Assembly (NCBI RefSeq): GCF_015207285.1 | Contig: NZ_JADEXD010000001.1 | Span: 107,784 to 171,783, forward strand | From: Tychonema sp. LEGE 07203 | GTDB lineage: Bacteria > Cyanobacteriota > Cyanobacteriia > Cyanobacteriales > Microcoleaceae | Length of the DNA: 64,000 nucleotides | Direction: 5' to 3' | Part shown: positions 1 through 10,215 of the stretch, one piece after another | How positions within the stretch are numbered: the stretch's first letter is position 1 | Layout: each line of letters begins with the position of its first letter | Translations under genes and position numbers: made by a program | The notes under the pieces: generated by a model | Seen by the model: the letters and a program-made list of their open reading frames with translations, nothing else | The model's database searches: none | What the model was told of the DNA's origin: nothing

Positions 1-815
1 AGAACAAACTTTCTCTTCAAAAAAGCGAGACAGGCGTTCAAGCTGGGGATGCAAAATTAGAACCGCCCGACAGCTCAACTCCATCCCTCAGCGACCAGTT
101 CGTACAAAACGCAACAGAAATAGGTGAAAAAATTTCATTAGAATCAACAATCCCAGCTAACAACAGCGCTAGCGCTACTGCTAAAAAAATCACTGTGACA
201 GCCCAAAATCTTACTCAGGACGCCCAACTTGCAGCAACACTGGCAAAAATTTACAGCCTAGCTGAAGAAGAAGCAAATGCGGAAGGCATTGCATTAGAAG
301 ACGGGGTTGATTTGGGAGAAGCAAAACTTTATGTAACAAATTTTGACTCCTCTACCGCTGTCAGCTTAAAAACTAAGGAAGGCGAGGAACTGTTTTCAGC
401 AGTACAGGATAAAACTGGAGAATGGGAAGTTACAAACGACTTCCTGAAACCTGAAGAAAAAGAAGAACTCGACCGCTTAAAGATTTTTCAACAAGCTCTC
501 AACCAAGAGCGACTAGCTGAAATGGTAAAGAGAAGCAATCAAGATGAAGTCAGCTTTACCGATTCCCAAGGCTCGCGCCTCGACTTTGAAGTCGAATTCA
601 GCGATAAATCCAAGTCGAAGGGTACTGTCAAAGGCTTTAACTCTCACAGCGAGATAGTTTTTGAGGCCAGCCTCCAAAAAGGTAATCTTGAGGTACTTCT
701 GTGCGACATTCCACCAGAAGTAGTTGAAAATCTCCTCTCCCAACAGCAACTTGCTCCAAGCCAGAACTCCAACAAGCAGGAAGCTAAAAAAACTGAGGTG
801 GAGATGGAAATTTGA
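1..815 (+). CDS. 3' part of an unidentified protein, open at the window edge
   Basis: The reading frame is open from the left edge of the window, so the gene starts upstream; the GTG at 195 is only an internal codon. The visible ~270 residues are hydrophilic, rich in Glu, Gln and Ser, and contain no signal peptide or membrane segment. I do not recognise a domain. It lies directly ahead of a type IV secretion operon on the same strand, so a conjugation-related role (for example the C-terminus of a relaxase or accessory protein) is possible, but this rests on position only. Two stem-loops follow it before the next gene. Confidence 0.7.
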   Translation, partial: NKLSLQKSETGVQAGDAKLEPPDSSTPSLSDQFVQNATEIGEKISLESTIPANNSASATAKKITVTAQNLTQDAQLAATLAKIYSLAEEEANAEGIALEDGVDLGEAKLYVTNFDSSTAVSLKTKEGEELFSAVQDKTGEWEVTNDFLKPEEKEELDRLKIFQQALNQERLAEMVKRSNQDEVSFTDSQGSRLDFEVEFSDKSKSKGTVKGFNSHSEIVFEASLQKGNLEVLLCDIPPEVVENLLSQQQLAPSQNSNKQEAKKTEVEMEI

Positions 816-835
816 AATAAGTTATTTCACTTGCA

Positions 836-892
836 CCCTCCAAATGGAGGGGGTAATTGTCACTATATAAAATCACCGTATTTGGTGATTTT
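836..892 (+). terminator. Two consecutive stem-loops after the first gene
   Basis: CCCTCC (836-841) pairs with GGAGGG (846-851) across a 4-base loop. A second perfect 9-bp stem, AAAATCACC (869-877) with GGTGATTTT (884-892), has a 6-base loop. They separate the first partial gene from the VirB2-like gene. No strong T-run follows, so they may attenuate rather than stop transcription. Confidence 0.45.
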
Positions 893-951
893 GCAGGTAT
901 TAGATACCACTTAAATTGGCATTAAAGCACTAAATTTATCAAGAGAGTGAC

Positions 952-1563
952 ATGGCTACTTACTTAGACCAAACAAGAAATGAACGAAACCGCAACTCAT
1001 TATCACGCTGGTTAAAACAACAGAAAATCAAACGGGGCGACCTTCCATTCCTCGGCATTTGCCTAGCCTCACTCATCTACTTCAGCATTCATGACCCGCT
1101 CTTAATTGCGACTTTAGGCTGCTCCAGCATTGTGTTTTTGAGTTTATGGCACATCACTAGAGCTATTCCCATTGTAGAGCGATACATTGGCTGCAAAATT
1201 CGCTTTTGGCACATTGCCACTACCATTATCACCTCTACTGCGCTTTGCTCCGTACTCGATTCCCCAGCTAACGCCCTCTTCCTCTCCGGCTTAGAAGAAT
1301 TTATGCAAGAACTCGCAGAAGGAGCCTCTTCAGCAGGAGGCGAAGCTATTGATGCCGAAGTCATCGAACTGATTTTTAACTTAATACGCGGAGCCTTTCT
1401 TTTGTTAGTAGCAGCCGCTTCTCTTTTCGCCTACAACCAAGCACAACAAGGTAATGACTGGAGACCAATTGTTACCCAAGTTGCCTTAGCCTTTGCCATT
1501 GTAATTGCCGTTGACGTAATAACTTTTCTGTTTGTTGGCAATGGCGGAGGTGGAGGAGCTTAG
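952..1563 (+). CDS. VirB2-like membrane protein of the type IV secretion system
   Basis: This 203-residue integral membrane protein opens the type IV secretion cluster. It has hydrophobic segments near residues 32-50, 54-70, 85-105, 143-160 and 175-198. The C-terminal half, a signal-like segment ending in SPANA followed by two membrane helices and a Gly-rich tail, matches the layout of VirB2/TrbC pilin precursors. VirB2 proteins are usually 100-130 residues, so the two N-terminal helices are extra. The ATG at 952 follows a purine-rich stretch that can act as ribosome binding site. Its place just before the VirB3-B4 gene supports a pilin or pilin-like role. The family call is by architecture and position only. 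Confidence 0.55.
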   Translation: MATYLDQTRNERNRNSLSRWLKQQKIKRGDLPFLGICLASLIYFSIHDPLLIATLGCSSIVFLSLWHITRAIPIVERYIGCKIRFWHIATTIITSTALCSVLDSPANALFLSGLEEFMQELAEGASSAGGEAIDAEVIELIFNLIRGAFLLLVAAASLFAYNQAQQGNDWRPIVTQVALAFAIVIAVDVITFLFVGNGGGGGA

Positions 1564-1874
1564 GGAAGAATGGGAAGGGGAAGAAGAAGGGGAAGGGGAA
1601 GGATAAATTTTCTAGTTTTGAGTTAAACCTTCTTCTCTTACTGATCAAAAATCATCTCGCTTGCGTTGAGAAGAACGTGATTTTACTCAACTTGTTCCAC
1701 CCTTCCTATTCTTTTAATTAGGAACACTGAATACTAGATGTTAATAGCTAACAATCCCCTCTATTTTTTCTTCCCTTCCCCCTCCCTTCCCAACACAAAT
1801 TAGTAGCGATTAAAACTAATAACAACCTGCCTTTCCCTTGCCTTCCCCTTCCCCTTCCCCTTCCCCTTATTACC
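1564..1874. repeat. Intergenic G/A-rich and C/T-rich microsatellites in inverted arrangement
   Basis: The 311 bases between the VirB2-like and VirB4 genes begin with GGGGAAG-type repeats (about 1563-1605) and end with the complementary CCTTCC-type repeats (about 1763-1790 and 1830-1868), so the two ends could pair. The middle is unique AT-rich sequence with no ORF. Similar G/A-rich tracts occur at 11158-11210 and 49660-49745. Confidence 0.7.
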
Positions 1875-4800
1875 ATGCTTAAAGACCCAGATAAAGACTT
1901 TATTTCCATCAACAAAATTCTCGGAAAACAAGCCAGCATCGGCATCATTCCAGCGGAACAGCTAATTCCCTGGATGCTAATCACTGTAATTTCCTACATC
2001 CTCACCAACGGCCTATTCAGCTTAGGAATGCCTTGGTTTTTCATCACTACTTTCTGGCTAATTGTAAGCTGGTGGCTCCTGACAGGTAACAAACCTCACC
2101 TTTTTGTAGACAGGTTTAGACCTCCGCCGGGGAATGAGTGGTACAACGGTAATCTTTTATACCTTTCTCCCGTTCCCCAACACCGACCAAACCCAATTCG
2201 CCACCGAATCAGCGATTCACAAGTCCGAGTCAAACTTAAACCCAAAGTTGCTCCCACTCAACAAGGAGGTAACAGCCGACTTATGCCCTTCCAAAACTAC
2301 CAAAACCTCCTGTGTTTAGTCACTATCAAAAAGGATAATCGAGAAGTTTCTGGTTACTTACTGAATGAAGGCAGTCAATACCAAATTGTATTCGGATTCG
2401 AGACGGCTGGCTTTCACAACATTCTCTACCGCCATGAAGTAAACAATGCAGCCACCGCCTTAGAAGAAGGGCTAAAAGACATTCCCCCAGGCGAAAAAAT
2501 GACCTTTCACACTGGCTGCTACAGCAGCGATTGCCTTCGCCAACAACAGTTAACTGAATTGGCTGACAACTGTCACCTCAAACCCATTTCTGTACTCGTT
2601 CGTAACGAACAGAAACGCATTCAAGAACTCAACTTAGCAGGTACCAGACAACTGTGGAACCAAACTATTTTCTGCACTTGGACATTCAACGCTCAATCTG
2701 GCTCCAAATCCAACGACCCTCTGAGTAAATTCATCAATGGAATTATCAACACAGCCAACAGCATTGCTGCACAATTTACAGGCAACCAGCGCATCTACTC
2801 TGAACGCTTTTACAAACAACTGCTGCTCGACGCTTTCGAGCAAGGCTATATCCGGTGGGAACTCTTGCTAAACACCAAAATTGGACTGGAAATTCAACCC
2901 ATGAATGCCCAAGCATTGTGGGGATGGCTGTGGCAAAAATTCAACAGCGCACCCGTACCCCCTATTCCCCAACTTCTCACCTTAAAAGAAACCGCGTCGG
3001 ACTACAAACTAACCGAAACCCTCAACAGTCACAAACACGCCTGCACCATTTTAATTGAAGGTATGAGCGGCCGTTCGAGCTGCCCGGAACACAGAAAAGC
3101 TAGCTCACGCATTTTGCTTCCCGGCAGAAACGCAGAATGCGGCGTGCTAACAATGGAAGAGGGCCCCGGCGGCTGGCTCAATACTAGAGAACAACTGCAA
3201 TGGCTCTGGAAAATTATGAGCAACAGCTACGTCCGCGATACTGAAGCCGTTGTCGAAATTAGCGCCGCTCCCAACTTTATTATTCAAGACAACTTAGCAA
3301 GGCAAGCTAAACAATCAAAAAGTGCCAAAAAACGCGCTTTAGAAAAAGGTCAAGGTCGCGATGTAGGAGCAGAAGTCAAACAGGAAGAATCCTTTGAAGC
3401 CCAGAAAAAAATGTACAAAGGTGCAAGAGCAATTCACGCTGCTGTCACCTTCTTAGTCTACCGACCAACGCCGGAGCAACTAACACACGCTTGCCAAATG
3501 CTCTCCCACAGCTTCGGCTCTGCCAAGGTATTAAGAGAGCGCAACATTGCTTGGCAACTGTGGCTAGAAACTTTGCCCATTACTGTAAGCTGGCTGTTGC
3601 ACAGTAGTTCGCTAATTAACGAACGCCGCCTCACCTTAGACACCGAAACTGTCCCCGGTATTTTGCCCTTAACTGCTGTAAGGGACATCGACTCAAAAGG
3701 AGTTGAATTCATCACCAAAGGCGGCAAACCCGTGTACGTTGACCTCATGCACAACCAAACCAGCCGCGCTGTCATAACAGGCGAGTCTGGTTCCGGTAAA
3801 AGTGTTTTGGGATGGCGATTTGCAGCCGATGCAATAGCCGCTAATATCCCAGTAGTCGGTATGGACATCTCAGCAGGAAGCGGCAGTACCTTTGAGACAG
3901 CAGTAAAACTGTTAGGCGACGACGGTGCGTACTACGACATTACCTCTGGCAGCTCGAATCTACTCGAAATACCCGATTTGAGGCGTTTTGACAGAGAAGA
4001 GCGATCGCGCCGACTAGACCAATGGAAAGAGTTTATCAGAAAAGCGCTGACTATTATCAGCATGGGTAAAGTCCGCGACCCAAAATTAGCGCAGCGAGTC
4101 GATGCCATTTTGCTGCTAACTCTGAAAAAATTTCTGGAAGACCCAGACATTATCGAGCGCTACAATACTGCCTTTGAAAAAGGCTGGAAATCGACCGCGT
4201 GGCAAGAAATGCCAACCCTCACAAACCTTCTGAAATTCTGCACAAAAGAGCAACTAAACCTACAAAACTTTACCGACTTCGACCGCATTGCCATCAACCA
4301 AATTATCACTCAATGCAACGCATTACTAGCGTCACCTTTAGGGAAAGCAATTGGCAGACCGAGTACATTTTCACCCGAACCCGCTGTTAAGTTTTTTGCC
4401 CTTAGCGGTCTGGGCAACGAACAAGACCAGTATTTAATGGCCATTAACGCCCACGCTGCTTGCATTCGCAACGCACTTTCTCACCCTAAAAGCTTATTTA
4501 TCGGAGACGAACTTTCGATTTTGTTTAAAAAAGACGGATTTGCTGAAGTAGTAGGCGAACTCTGTGCAGTGGGTAGAAAGAATGGCATTTCAGTGCTCTT
4601 GCTATCCCAAGATATCGACAGTATTTGCGATTGTAGTGCGGGAACTATGATTATGCAAAACATGGTGTATCGAATTACCGGAAGATTGACATCAAACGGA
4701 GCCACTTCTTGGATCAAAAATTTGGGATATCCGGCTGAAATTATTAGCCAAAATGCCACAGAAGCTTTCCTTCCCAGAGCTGCCGACCTTTATTCCAATT

Positions 4801-5078
4801 GGCTAATTGAAAAAGGAGGTCGTTTCTGGCAAAGCCGATACTATCCAGGCGAAATGATATTAGCAAGTGTGGCTAACAATCAAGCTGAATTGATGGCTCG
4901 CGCACGAGTGATGGCTCAATATCCCAATACGTTAAAAGGGCAACTGCTAGCACTCAAACAATTTGCCTCTGAATATGTACAAGCCGTTAAAGAAGGGCGT
5001 TCATTAACCCATATTGGCAAGAATGCAGTCACTGATATCAATGGACACAAATCCCCTCAAGACCTTATTGCTAGCTAG
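1875..5078 (+). CDS. VirB3-VirB4-type fusion ATPase of the type IV secretion system
   Basis: This is the energising ATPase of the conjugative type IV secretion machine, expected at the inner face of the cytoplasmic membrane. It has 1067 residues. Residues about 30-72 form two adjacent hydrophobic helices, as in VirB3, so this is a VirB3-VirB4 fusion. The ATPase core has a Walker A motif, GESGSGKS, near residue 637, a Walker B region FIGDE near residue 876, and a glutamine-containing LLLSQD motif after it. VirB4 proteins are usually about 800-850 residues, so the extra length agrees with the fusion. It is followed after 14 bases by the VirB5-like gene. The ATG at 1875 sits just after a CCTT microsatellite with no clear Shine-Dalgarno. 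Confidence 0.88.
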   Translation: MLKDPDKDFISINKILGKQASIGIIPAEQLIPWMLITVISYILTNGLFSLGMPWFFITTFWLIVSWWLLTGNKPHLFVDRFRPPPGNEWYNGNLLYLSPVPQHRPNPIRHRISDSQVRVKLKPKVAPTQQGGNSRLMPFQNYQNLLCLVTIKKDNREVSGYLLNEGSQYQIVFGFETAGFHNILYRHEVNNAATALEEGLKDIPPGEKMTFHTGCYSSDCLRQQQLTELADNCHLKPISVLVRNEQKRIQELNLAGTRQLWNQTIFCTWTFNAQSGSKSNDPLSKFINGIINTANSIAAQFTGNQRIYSERFYKQLLLDAFEQGYIRWELLLNTKIGLEIQPMNAQALWGWLWQKFNSAPVPPIPQLLTLKETASDYKLTETLNSHKHACTILIEGMSGRSSCPEHRKASSRILLPGRNAECGVLTMEEGPGGWLNTREQLQWLWKIMSNSYVRDTEAVVEISAAPNFIIQDNLARQAKQSKSAKKRALEKGQGRDVGAEVKQEESFEAQKKMYKGARAIHAAVTFLVYRPTPEQLTHACQMLSHSFGSAKVLRERNIAWQLWLETLPITVSWLLHSSSLINERRLTLDTETVPGILPLTAVRDIDSKGVEFITKGGKPVYVDLMHNQTSRAVITGESGSGKSVLGWRFAADAIAANIPVVGMDISAGSGSTFETAVKLLGDDGAYYDITSGSSNLLEIPDLRRFDREERSRRLDQWKEFIRKALTIISMGKVRDPKLAQRVDAILLLTLKKFLEDPDIIERYNTAFEKGWKSTAWQEMPTLTNLLKFCTKEQLNLQNFTDFDRIAINQIITQCNALLASPLGKAIGRPSTFSPEPAVKFFALSGLGNEQDQYLMAINAHAACIRNALSHPKSLFIGDELSILFKKDGFAEVVGELCAVGRKNGISVLLLSQDIDSICDCSAGTMIMQNMVYRITGRLTSNGATSWIKNLGYPAEIISQNATEAFLPRAADLYSNWLIEKGGRFWQSRYYPGEMILASVANNQAELMARARVMAQYPNTLKGQLLALKQFASEYVQAVKEGRSLTHIGKNAVTDINGHKSPQDLIAS

Positions 5079-5092
5079 ACGGAGAAAAACCG

Positions 5093-6088
5093 ATGAAATC
5101 ACCGAAATTTCTTGTTAAACTTGCCCTCGGCATTCCTGCAATTTGGCTGAGCTTAATACTAAATTCTGTTGAAGCAAAAGCTCAAACCTCTGACAGCAAT
5201 CCGACTGCAACACAGCTTCCCACCTCAAACAATCCATCGGGCAGCACTTTCAACCGCTCCAGCTTCACAGTTCCCAATCAACAAATAGAAAGCCAAATCC
5301 AACAATCAGCTAATAACTTCTTGAGCAACCAGAAAGAAATAGGAGGTATAGAAAACACAATTAGCGACATAACAGGCGAAATTTCCGATACCATCTCCAC
5401 CATCTCCGACAGCATCTCAGGCATCTGGGACAATTTGTTAAATAAAGTCGAAAAATTTAGCAGTGAAATAGAGTCAACCCTCTCTTCATTCCTGGGAGAA
5501 TTGAAAGTTCCAGACCTAAAAGAAGCAGTTAAAAGCATAATGGACGGCAACACCTCCGAAAGCGAAGGGACAAAACTATCCGCTGCTTTAGAGAAGAGAC
5601 CGCAAGATTCTTACAGCCTCAAAGAGAATACCGCAGAACTCGCAGAAAGAGAAAGTGCTGTCAGTGAAGCCAATAAAGCCACTCTCAGTAAAGAAGCTCA
5701 ACAAAAGCAAGCTCAGATGAAAGAAATTGTCCAGCAGAACGTAGAGCAAACTGATCGCGAGAGCCAAAATTCAATGGAATTGGGTGCTGATTCAGAAGGT
5801 CAAGATGTCACACAGAACATTATGAGAAACATATCTCAACAAAGTGCGATCGCAGCTAAGCAAGCAGCCTTATCAGCAGAAAATCAAAGTGCCTTAGTCA
5901 TGCAGGGCCAGCAAGCTCAAATCGATCGCAGTTTTGCCAACATTCTCAACGCTCAACAAGCTGAAGAACTCAACGAAATTAACACAGCCCAGAGACGGCA
6001 AGATGCTGCGGCTGCTACAGCTTCTTCTACTCAAGCCGGACTGTTTCAAATGCCGGGAGGCATCACCCTGGGGGCAAGCGAAGACTGA
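5093..6088 (+). CDS. Secreted coiled-coil protein, VirB5-like position
   Basis: This 331-residue protein has a signal peptide (basic start, hydrophobic core, AKA cleavage site near residue 30), so it is exported. The mature part is almost entirely hydrophilic and rich in Gln, Glu, Ser and Ala, with helix-forming stretches (about residues 85-150 and 185-310) likely to be coiled coils. VirB5/TrbJ proteins, minor pilus-tip components, are secreted helical proteins of similar size placed between VirB4 and VirB6, as here. I see no family signature beyond that. A GGAG ribosome binding site precedes the ATG at 5093. Confidence 0.6.
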   Translation: MKSPKFLVKLALGIPAIWLSLILNSVEAKAQTSDSNPTATQLPTSNNPSGSTFNRSSFTVPNQQIESQIQQSANNFLSNQKEIGGIENTISDITGEISDTISTISDSISGIWDNLLNKVEKFSSEIESTLSSFLGELKVPDLKEAVKSIMDGNTSESEGTKLSAALEKRPQDSYSLKENTAELAERESAVSEANKATLSKEAQQKQAQMKEIVQQNVEQTDRESQNSMELGADSEGQDVTQNIMRNISQQSAIAAKQAALSAENQSALVMQGQQAQIDRSFANILNAQQAEELNEINTAQRRQDAAAATASSTQAGLFQMPGGITLGASED

Positions 6089-6111
6089 AATCACAACAAG
6101 GAGACACCGCG

Positions 6112-7197
6112 ATGCTGACACAACTAATAGCCCAAACTAGCACAGCAGGACAAGCCCTGGACACTCTATCTGACGCCATAGAAGTCTCTCAAAAAACCGT
6201 CGAATCGTGGAATTTAGTTTGGTTTAACACCTTCAACACTCAAGAATCCTCTCTCTGGATTGCCTTAGTCAAACTAGGACTAATTCTGGCGGGAATATCT
6301 GTTACTTACCTCGCTGTCACCAGTGGCAAAGAAATCATCGAAAAACAGTCTTGGTCAGAGCTAGTAGCCATGTTTATCTGGCCCCTCGTAATTGTAGTAT
6401 TTCTCAGCAACAACGGTAAAGTCTTAGCTGAAAGCGTCAAATTCATCAAAGCTGTAGGCAGCACTCAAGTTCAAGAAATTATGAAAATTCAAGTCGGAGA
6501 AATGACCTTCAGAACGGCCCTGAGCGACGTTAACCTTACCAGTGCTGGAAAAGAAGAGATTGAGAAACTCTACAGCGAATGTCAGGGCAAAGTTGGATCA
6601 GCTTTAGTGGAATGTTGGAACAGCAAAAAACAGCCAGCTCAACAAATCCTCCAGGCAGCCGAACAGCAAAATGGAGGACCTCTCAAAAGCTTGCAGCGAT
6701 TTGTCGAAAACTTAGGCAATGTTGCCAATCTTCAGGATATAGGAAATGGCGATTTTGCAGGACAAGTTTTTAGGTCTACTGTCTTGCCCATCATTCGCTT
6801 AATTCTTAGAGCAGTACAGTGGGCATTTCTCAATATTTTAGAAGCAGCCTTGTTGCTAACAGCTTTATTCGGACCTCTGGCAATGGGTTTGTCGCTGCTG
6901 CCGCTGCAAGGAAAACCAATCTGGGCTTGGCTAATAGGATTTATGTCGTTATTTGGAGTGCAATTGGGGTACAACATCGTCGTTGGATTAGTCGCTGTAG
7001 TGATTGTCAAATCCGATGCAGAGTTAGTTACAGATATCGCCTTTTTATTCTTTTTAGCTGTGTTTTCTCCCGTTCTAGCCGTGTTAATAGCCAAGGGTGG
7101 TGGAACTGCTTTGTACAGTGCGATCGCCAATAGCACCAAACAGCTTACAGATATTGCCAGTAACGCGATCGGCGTTATTGCGGGAAAACTGATCTAG
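6112..7197 (+). CDS. VirB6/TrbL-like polytopic membrane protein
   Basis: This 361-residue protein has several membrane segments: about residues 45-65, 80-98, 235-262, 270-292 and 305-325. Between them is a soluble loop of about 130 residues rich in Gln and Glu. This matches VirB6/TrbL, the polytopic inner-membrane channel component of type IV secretion systems. Its place between a VirB5-like and a VirB8-like gene agrees. AAGGAG 11 bases ahead of the ATG is a strong ribosome binding site. The gap to the next gene is filled by a C/T-rich tract. Confidence 0.7.
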   Translation: MLTQLIAQTSTAGQALDTLSDAIEVSQKTVESWNLVWFNTFNTQESSLWIALVKLGLILAGISVTYLAVTSGKEIIEKQSWSELVAMFIWPLVIVVFLSNNGKVLAESVKFIKAVGSTQVQEIMKIQVGEMTFRTALSDVNLTSAGKEEIEKLYSECQGKVGSALVECWNSKKQPAQQILQAAEQQNGGPLKSLQRFVENLGNVANLQDIGNGDFAGQVFRSTVLPIIRLILRAVQWAFLNILEAALLLTALFGPLAMGLSLLPLQGKPIWAWLIGFMSLFGVQLGYNIVVGLVAVVIVKSDAELVTDIAFLFFLAVFSPVLAVLIAKGGGTALYSAIANSTKQLTDIASNAIGVIAGKLI

Positions 7198-7328
7198 GGG
7201 AAGGAAATTCCGATAGCTTTTTCTTCACCGAACCGAGTTGTTACTCACTACTCAAACCCAGTTTCCCAATCCATTCCCTCCCTATCTCCCTATTCTCTAT
7301 CCCCCATCTCCCCATCCCCTTCGATAAT

Positions 7329-8036
7329 ATGAAATTTCCACAATCACAACCCTTACTCCCTGAATCTAAAAACACCTTAGCCTTGTGCTTTGTTCTACTA
7401 ACAAGCTTTGTTTTCCTCCTGACAATTACTGTTTTAGTGAATACAGTCAGTTTGAGAGCCTTATCTCAAAGAAAAGTTACCTTTGTCCAGTTAAAAGACG
7501 GAACCGCAGCACGAATTTCAGAACAAGATGAACTGTACAGAGAGCCGAAAATTATCCAAAATTTTGTATCCAGTTGGGTAAATTTAACCTGGGCTTGGTC
7601 AGGCAAAATTCCCGGCACAAATGACCCCGACCCCGGCATTAAAGTTAAAGGCAGTACCCAAGTTCCTACAACTGCTTGGATGGGCTCCTTGATGATGGAA
7701 TCAGAGTTTGGTAAAGCTTCCCTGGTCGAACTTGCCAAACTCGTTCCCAACACCATCTATTCAGGAAAAACCCGCTCTGGAGTCTATATCTCTCACATCT
7801 CAGAACCCAGAGAAATAAAAAGAGGTGTTTGGGAAATAGATGTAATTGCTACTCGCGTAGTGCTGGAACAAGGCATTGGAGAAAGCCGAGAACAGTTTAA
7901 TCGAACTTTCACCGTCAAAGCCGTAGAAATTCCCAAATCCCCTCTCAAAGAAAACGCTAATGAATTAGAGAAGACTATTCACTCTTTGAGAGCAGCCGGA
8001 TTAGAAATTTCCCGAATTGTCGAATTCAAACCATAG
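7329..8036 (+). CDS. VirB8-like inner-membrane protein
   Basis: This 235-residue protein has one N-terminal membrane helix (about residues 17-42) and then a soluble domain of about 190 residues, a bitopic layout typical of VirB8, the assembly factor that links the inner-membrane complex to VirB9 and VirB10. It lies between the VirB6-like and VirB10-like genes, the usual VirB8 place. No motif short enough to be diagnostic is visible, so the call leans on topology and order. Confidence 0.6.
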   Translation: MKFPQSQPLLPESKNTLALCFVLLTSFVFLLTITVLVNTVSLRALSQRKVTFVQLKDGTAARISEQDELYREPKIIQNFVSSWVNLTWAWSGKIPGTNDPDPGIKVKGSTQVPTTAWMGSLMMESEFGKASLVELAKLVPNTIYSGKTRSGVYISHISEPREIKRGVWEIDVIATRVVLEQGIGESREQFNRTFTVKAVEIPKSPLKENANELEKTIHSLRAAGLEISRIVEFKP

Positions 8037-8205
8037 AAGAGGAAAGAGACATGGAAAGGGGACGAACCGGCAAGTGGGTAAATTTAAAAACCTACCGTAA
8101 AAACTAAATAATTTAAACATTTAGTATGTTTAATCCCTTTGCTTGAAGTCTTCTCTCTTTGCTTTTTTATGGACAGTTAAACACAACACATTCAACTCTA
8201 AAGCC

Positions 8206-10215
8206 ATGACTAACAAAAGAAATGGATTAACCGAAAATCCAATTAAGGCCACTCCTGATAATAGTACCACTACAGCCAATATGAATCATACAACTGCATC
8301 AAGTGAATATACCCCTAATAATGATGACGATAACATCAATTACCCTATTTCCCCTTCTCCAAACCCTTCCCCTTCTGACGATGATATTGATGAAAACTTC
8401 ATTGCTAATTTCGACCCCACTGCACCCCTAACACTTGAAACTCAATATCAACTCGCTCAAGATGAGGAAAGACCACTGCCCCCGCCTGTTTCCGAAAGAG
8501 GCGTTCCTAGAGCAGTGACAATGCTGCTGTTGACTGGTGGAATACTATTGCTAGGACTGCTGATTTGGCAATTTATCAAGCCTAAATCACCTCGCCAACC
8601 TATCGCACAATCAACACCAAAAGAAAGCTCTTCTGGCACCATTAAAGATGAAAAACCGGAGTTGCTGGCTAAATTAGCTTACCAAGACCAACAAAAACTG
8701 TTAGCCGAAAAACCGCAAAAAACCGCAAAACCCAAAACAGAACCGTCGCCCAAACCGTCAAGAACCCCACGAACTCCGCGAACTCCGCGTCTAGTCGCTA
8801 CCCGGAGCGCTGCACCGCCACCTACTCCTCTACGCGAACCCCTACCCGTACCCCGAACAGTAGTGCGGACGGTAACAGTACCCGCACCCATACCTCAAAG
8901 AGTACCCTCAAGAACACCCGCACCAGCCCCCATACCCAAACCGTTAATACCCCCACCTTTAATTCCAACTCCAACAGAAGAAAAAATCGACCCGTTTGAG
9001 CGGTGGAACCAACTCGCCCAACTCGGACAAATTAGGGGAAATTTTGACCCTAACCGAATAGCGAATGCCGTGAGTGCAACACCAAGCACTCCAGCCACAA
9101 CAAGTGCTACCGCCGCCGCTCTGACAAAGCCAGCTCCAACAACTGAATTCCTAACAGTCAATATCGGCAACCAAAAGTCGCAACCCTCATACGTTTCTTT
9201 CGAGCAAATCCCAGAAAAACTATATAGCCACCCAAATAACGCCAGCGGGGAAAGGCTACACCCGGAGTTTCCTTATGGAGAGGACAGCCTCGAAACCACC
9301 GACAACTCCCAAAACTCCACTAACCAATTAACTCCGAATGCCCTTTCCCCCCAAATAAGTTCCGATTCTACCGATAACCCAATCGAGACAGAGGCTCGAC
9401 TGAGCGCTCGTCCAACGTCCTTGCCCGCCGATACAGAATTTCAAACCCTTTCCCCAGAAGCTGCTCCAGAGGCTTCTGCCTTAACAAACTCCCCAACCCT
9501 AGAACAAGTAAACTCCCCAGGGGCAAAAGGCATTCTCAACCGCACGCCCCAAACAGCTCAGGTTCCCCTTGGAACCACAGTCAACGGCGTAGTTTCGGTT
9601 CCCCTGTTGTGGGATGAAGGCTCAGGCAAACAGCTTTACGACAAATTTGCCGTCACCCTCACAGCCGACTTCACGGCAACTGACGGCTCTATTGCTTTTC
9701 GGAAGGGCACGGTTGTCATTGCCAAAGCCAGCACCGTCAGCAAGACCAATCGCATGGTACAAGCTACTGCTGTGGCGCTCGTCTACTCTGATAGAAACGG
9801 TCAGATTAAACAGCAGCCCATTCCAGAAGGCGCAATTTTGATTGCAGGAGAGGGCTCTGGGCCGCTGATTGCTTCAGGCTACTTCGACCCAGGTTCAGAT
9901 ATTGCCGGACAGGATATCCTCACCGCAGTGCTGTCGGGAGTTGGACGAGTCGGTCAAGTGTTCGCAGAGCCTAAAGTCAGAAGCTCTAGCAGTATTAGCG
10001 GTAGGTTTGGGAGCAGTACAACCACCGTTGAAAGTCGAGACCCGCAAATTTGGTCAGCCGTCCTCGATGGCTTCTTCAGCCCCCTAGCAAAACGGATGGA
10101 AAGCCGCTCAGATAGAGCAACTGAAGAACTTTTAAACCGCCCTAATGTAGCTGTGGTTAATAAAGGAACCCCGGTTTCTATTACTGTTAACAGCTTTCTC
10201 AACATTTACCGATAA
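8206..10215 (+). CDS. VirB10/TrbI-like core-complex protein
   Basis: This protein of about 669 residues has a hydrophilic cytoplasmic start, one membrane helix (MLLLTGGILLLGLLIW, near residue 105), a long Pro/Arg/Thr-rich stalk, and a conserved C-terminal domain from about residue 450 with a beta-barrel character (TVVIAKAS, SGYFDPGSD). That order is the VirB10/TrbI plan: a protein spanning inner membrane to outer membrane through a proline-rich region. An in-frame start at 8143 is possible but the ATG at 8206 is preferred because the extra residues look non-coding. The last ~75 bases are repeated in degenerate form just downstream. Confidence 0.85.
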   Translation: MTNKRNGLTENPIKATPDNSTTTANMNHTTASSEYTPNNDDDNINYPISPSPNPSPSDDDIDENFIANFDPTAPLTLETQYQLAQDEERPLPPPVSERGVPRAVTMLLLTGGILLLGLLIWQFIKPKSPRQPIAQSTPKESSSGTIKDEKPELLAKLAYQDQQKLLAEKPQKTAKPKTEPSPKPSRTPRTPRTPRLVATRSAAPPPTPLREPLPVPRTVVRTVTVPAPIPQRVPSRTPAPAPIPKPLIPPPLIPTPTEEKIDPFERWNQLAQLGQIRGNFDPNRIANAVSATPSTPATTSATAAALTKPAPTTEFLTVNIGNQKSQPSYVSFEQIPEKLYSHPNNASGERLHPEFPYGEDSLETTDNSQNSTNQLTPNALSPQISSDSTDNPIETEARLSARPTSLPADTEFQTLSPEAAPEASALTNSPTLEQVNSPGAKGILNRTPQTAQVPLGTTVNGVVSVPLLWDEGSGKQLYDKFAVTLTADFTATDGSIAFRKGTVVIAKASTVSKTNRMVQATAVALVYSDRNGQIKQQPIPEGAILIAGEGSGPLIASGYFDPGSDIAGQDILTAVLSGVGRVGQVFAEPKVRSSSSISGRFGSSTTTVESRDPQIWSAVLDGFFSPLAKRMESRSDRATEELLNRPNVAVVNKGTPVSITVNSFLNIYR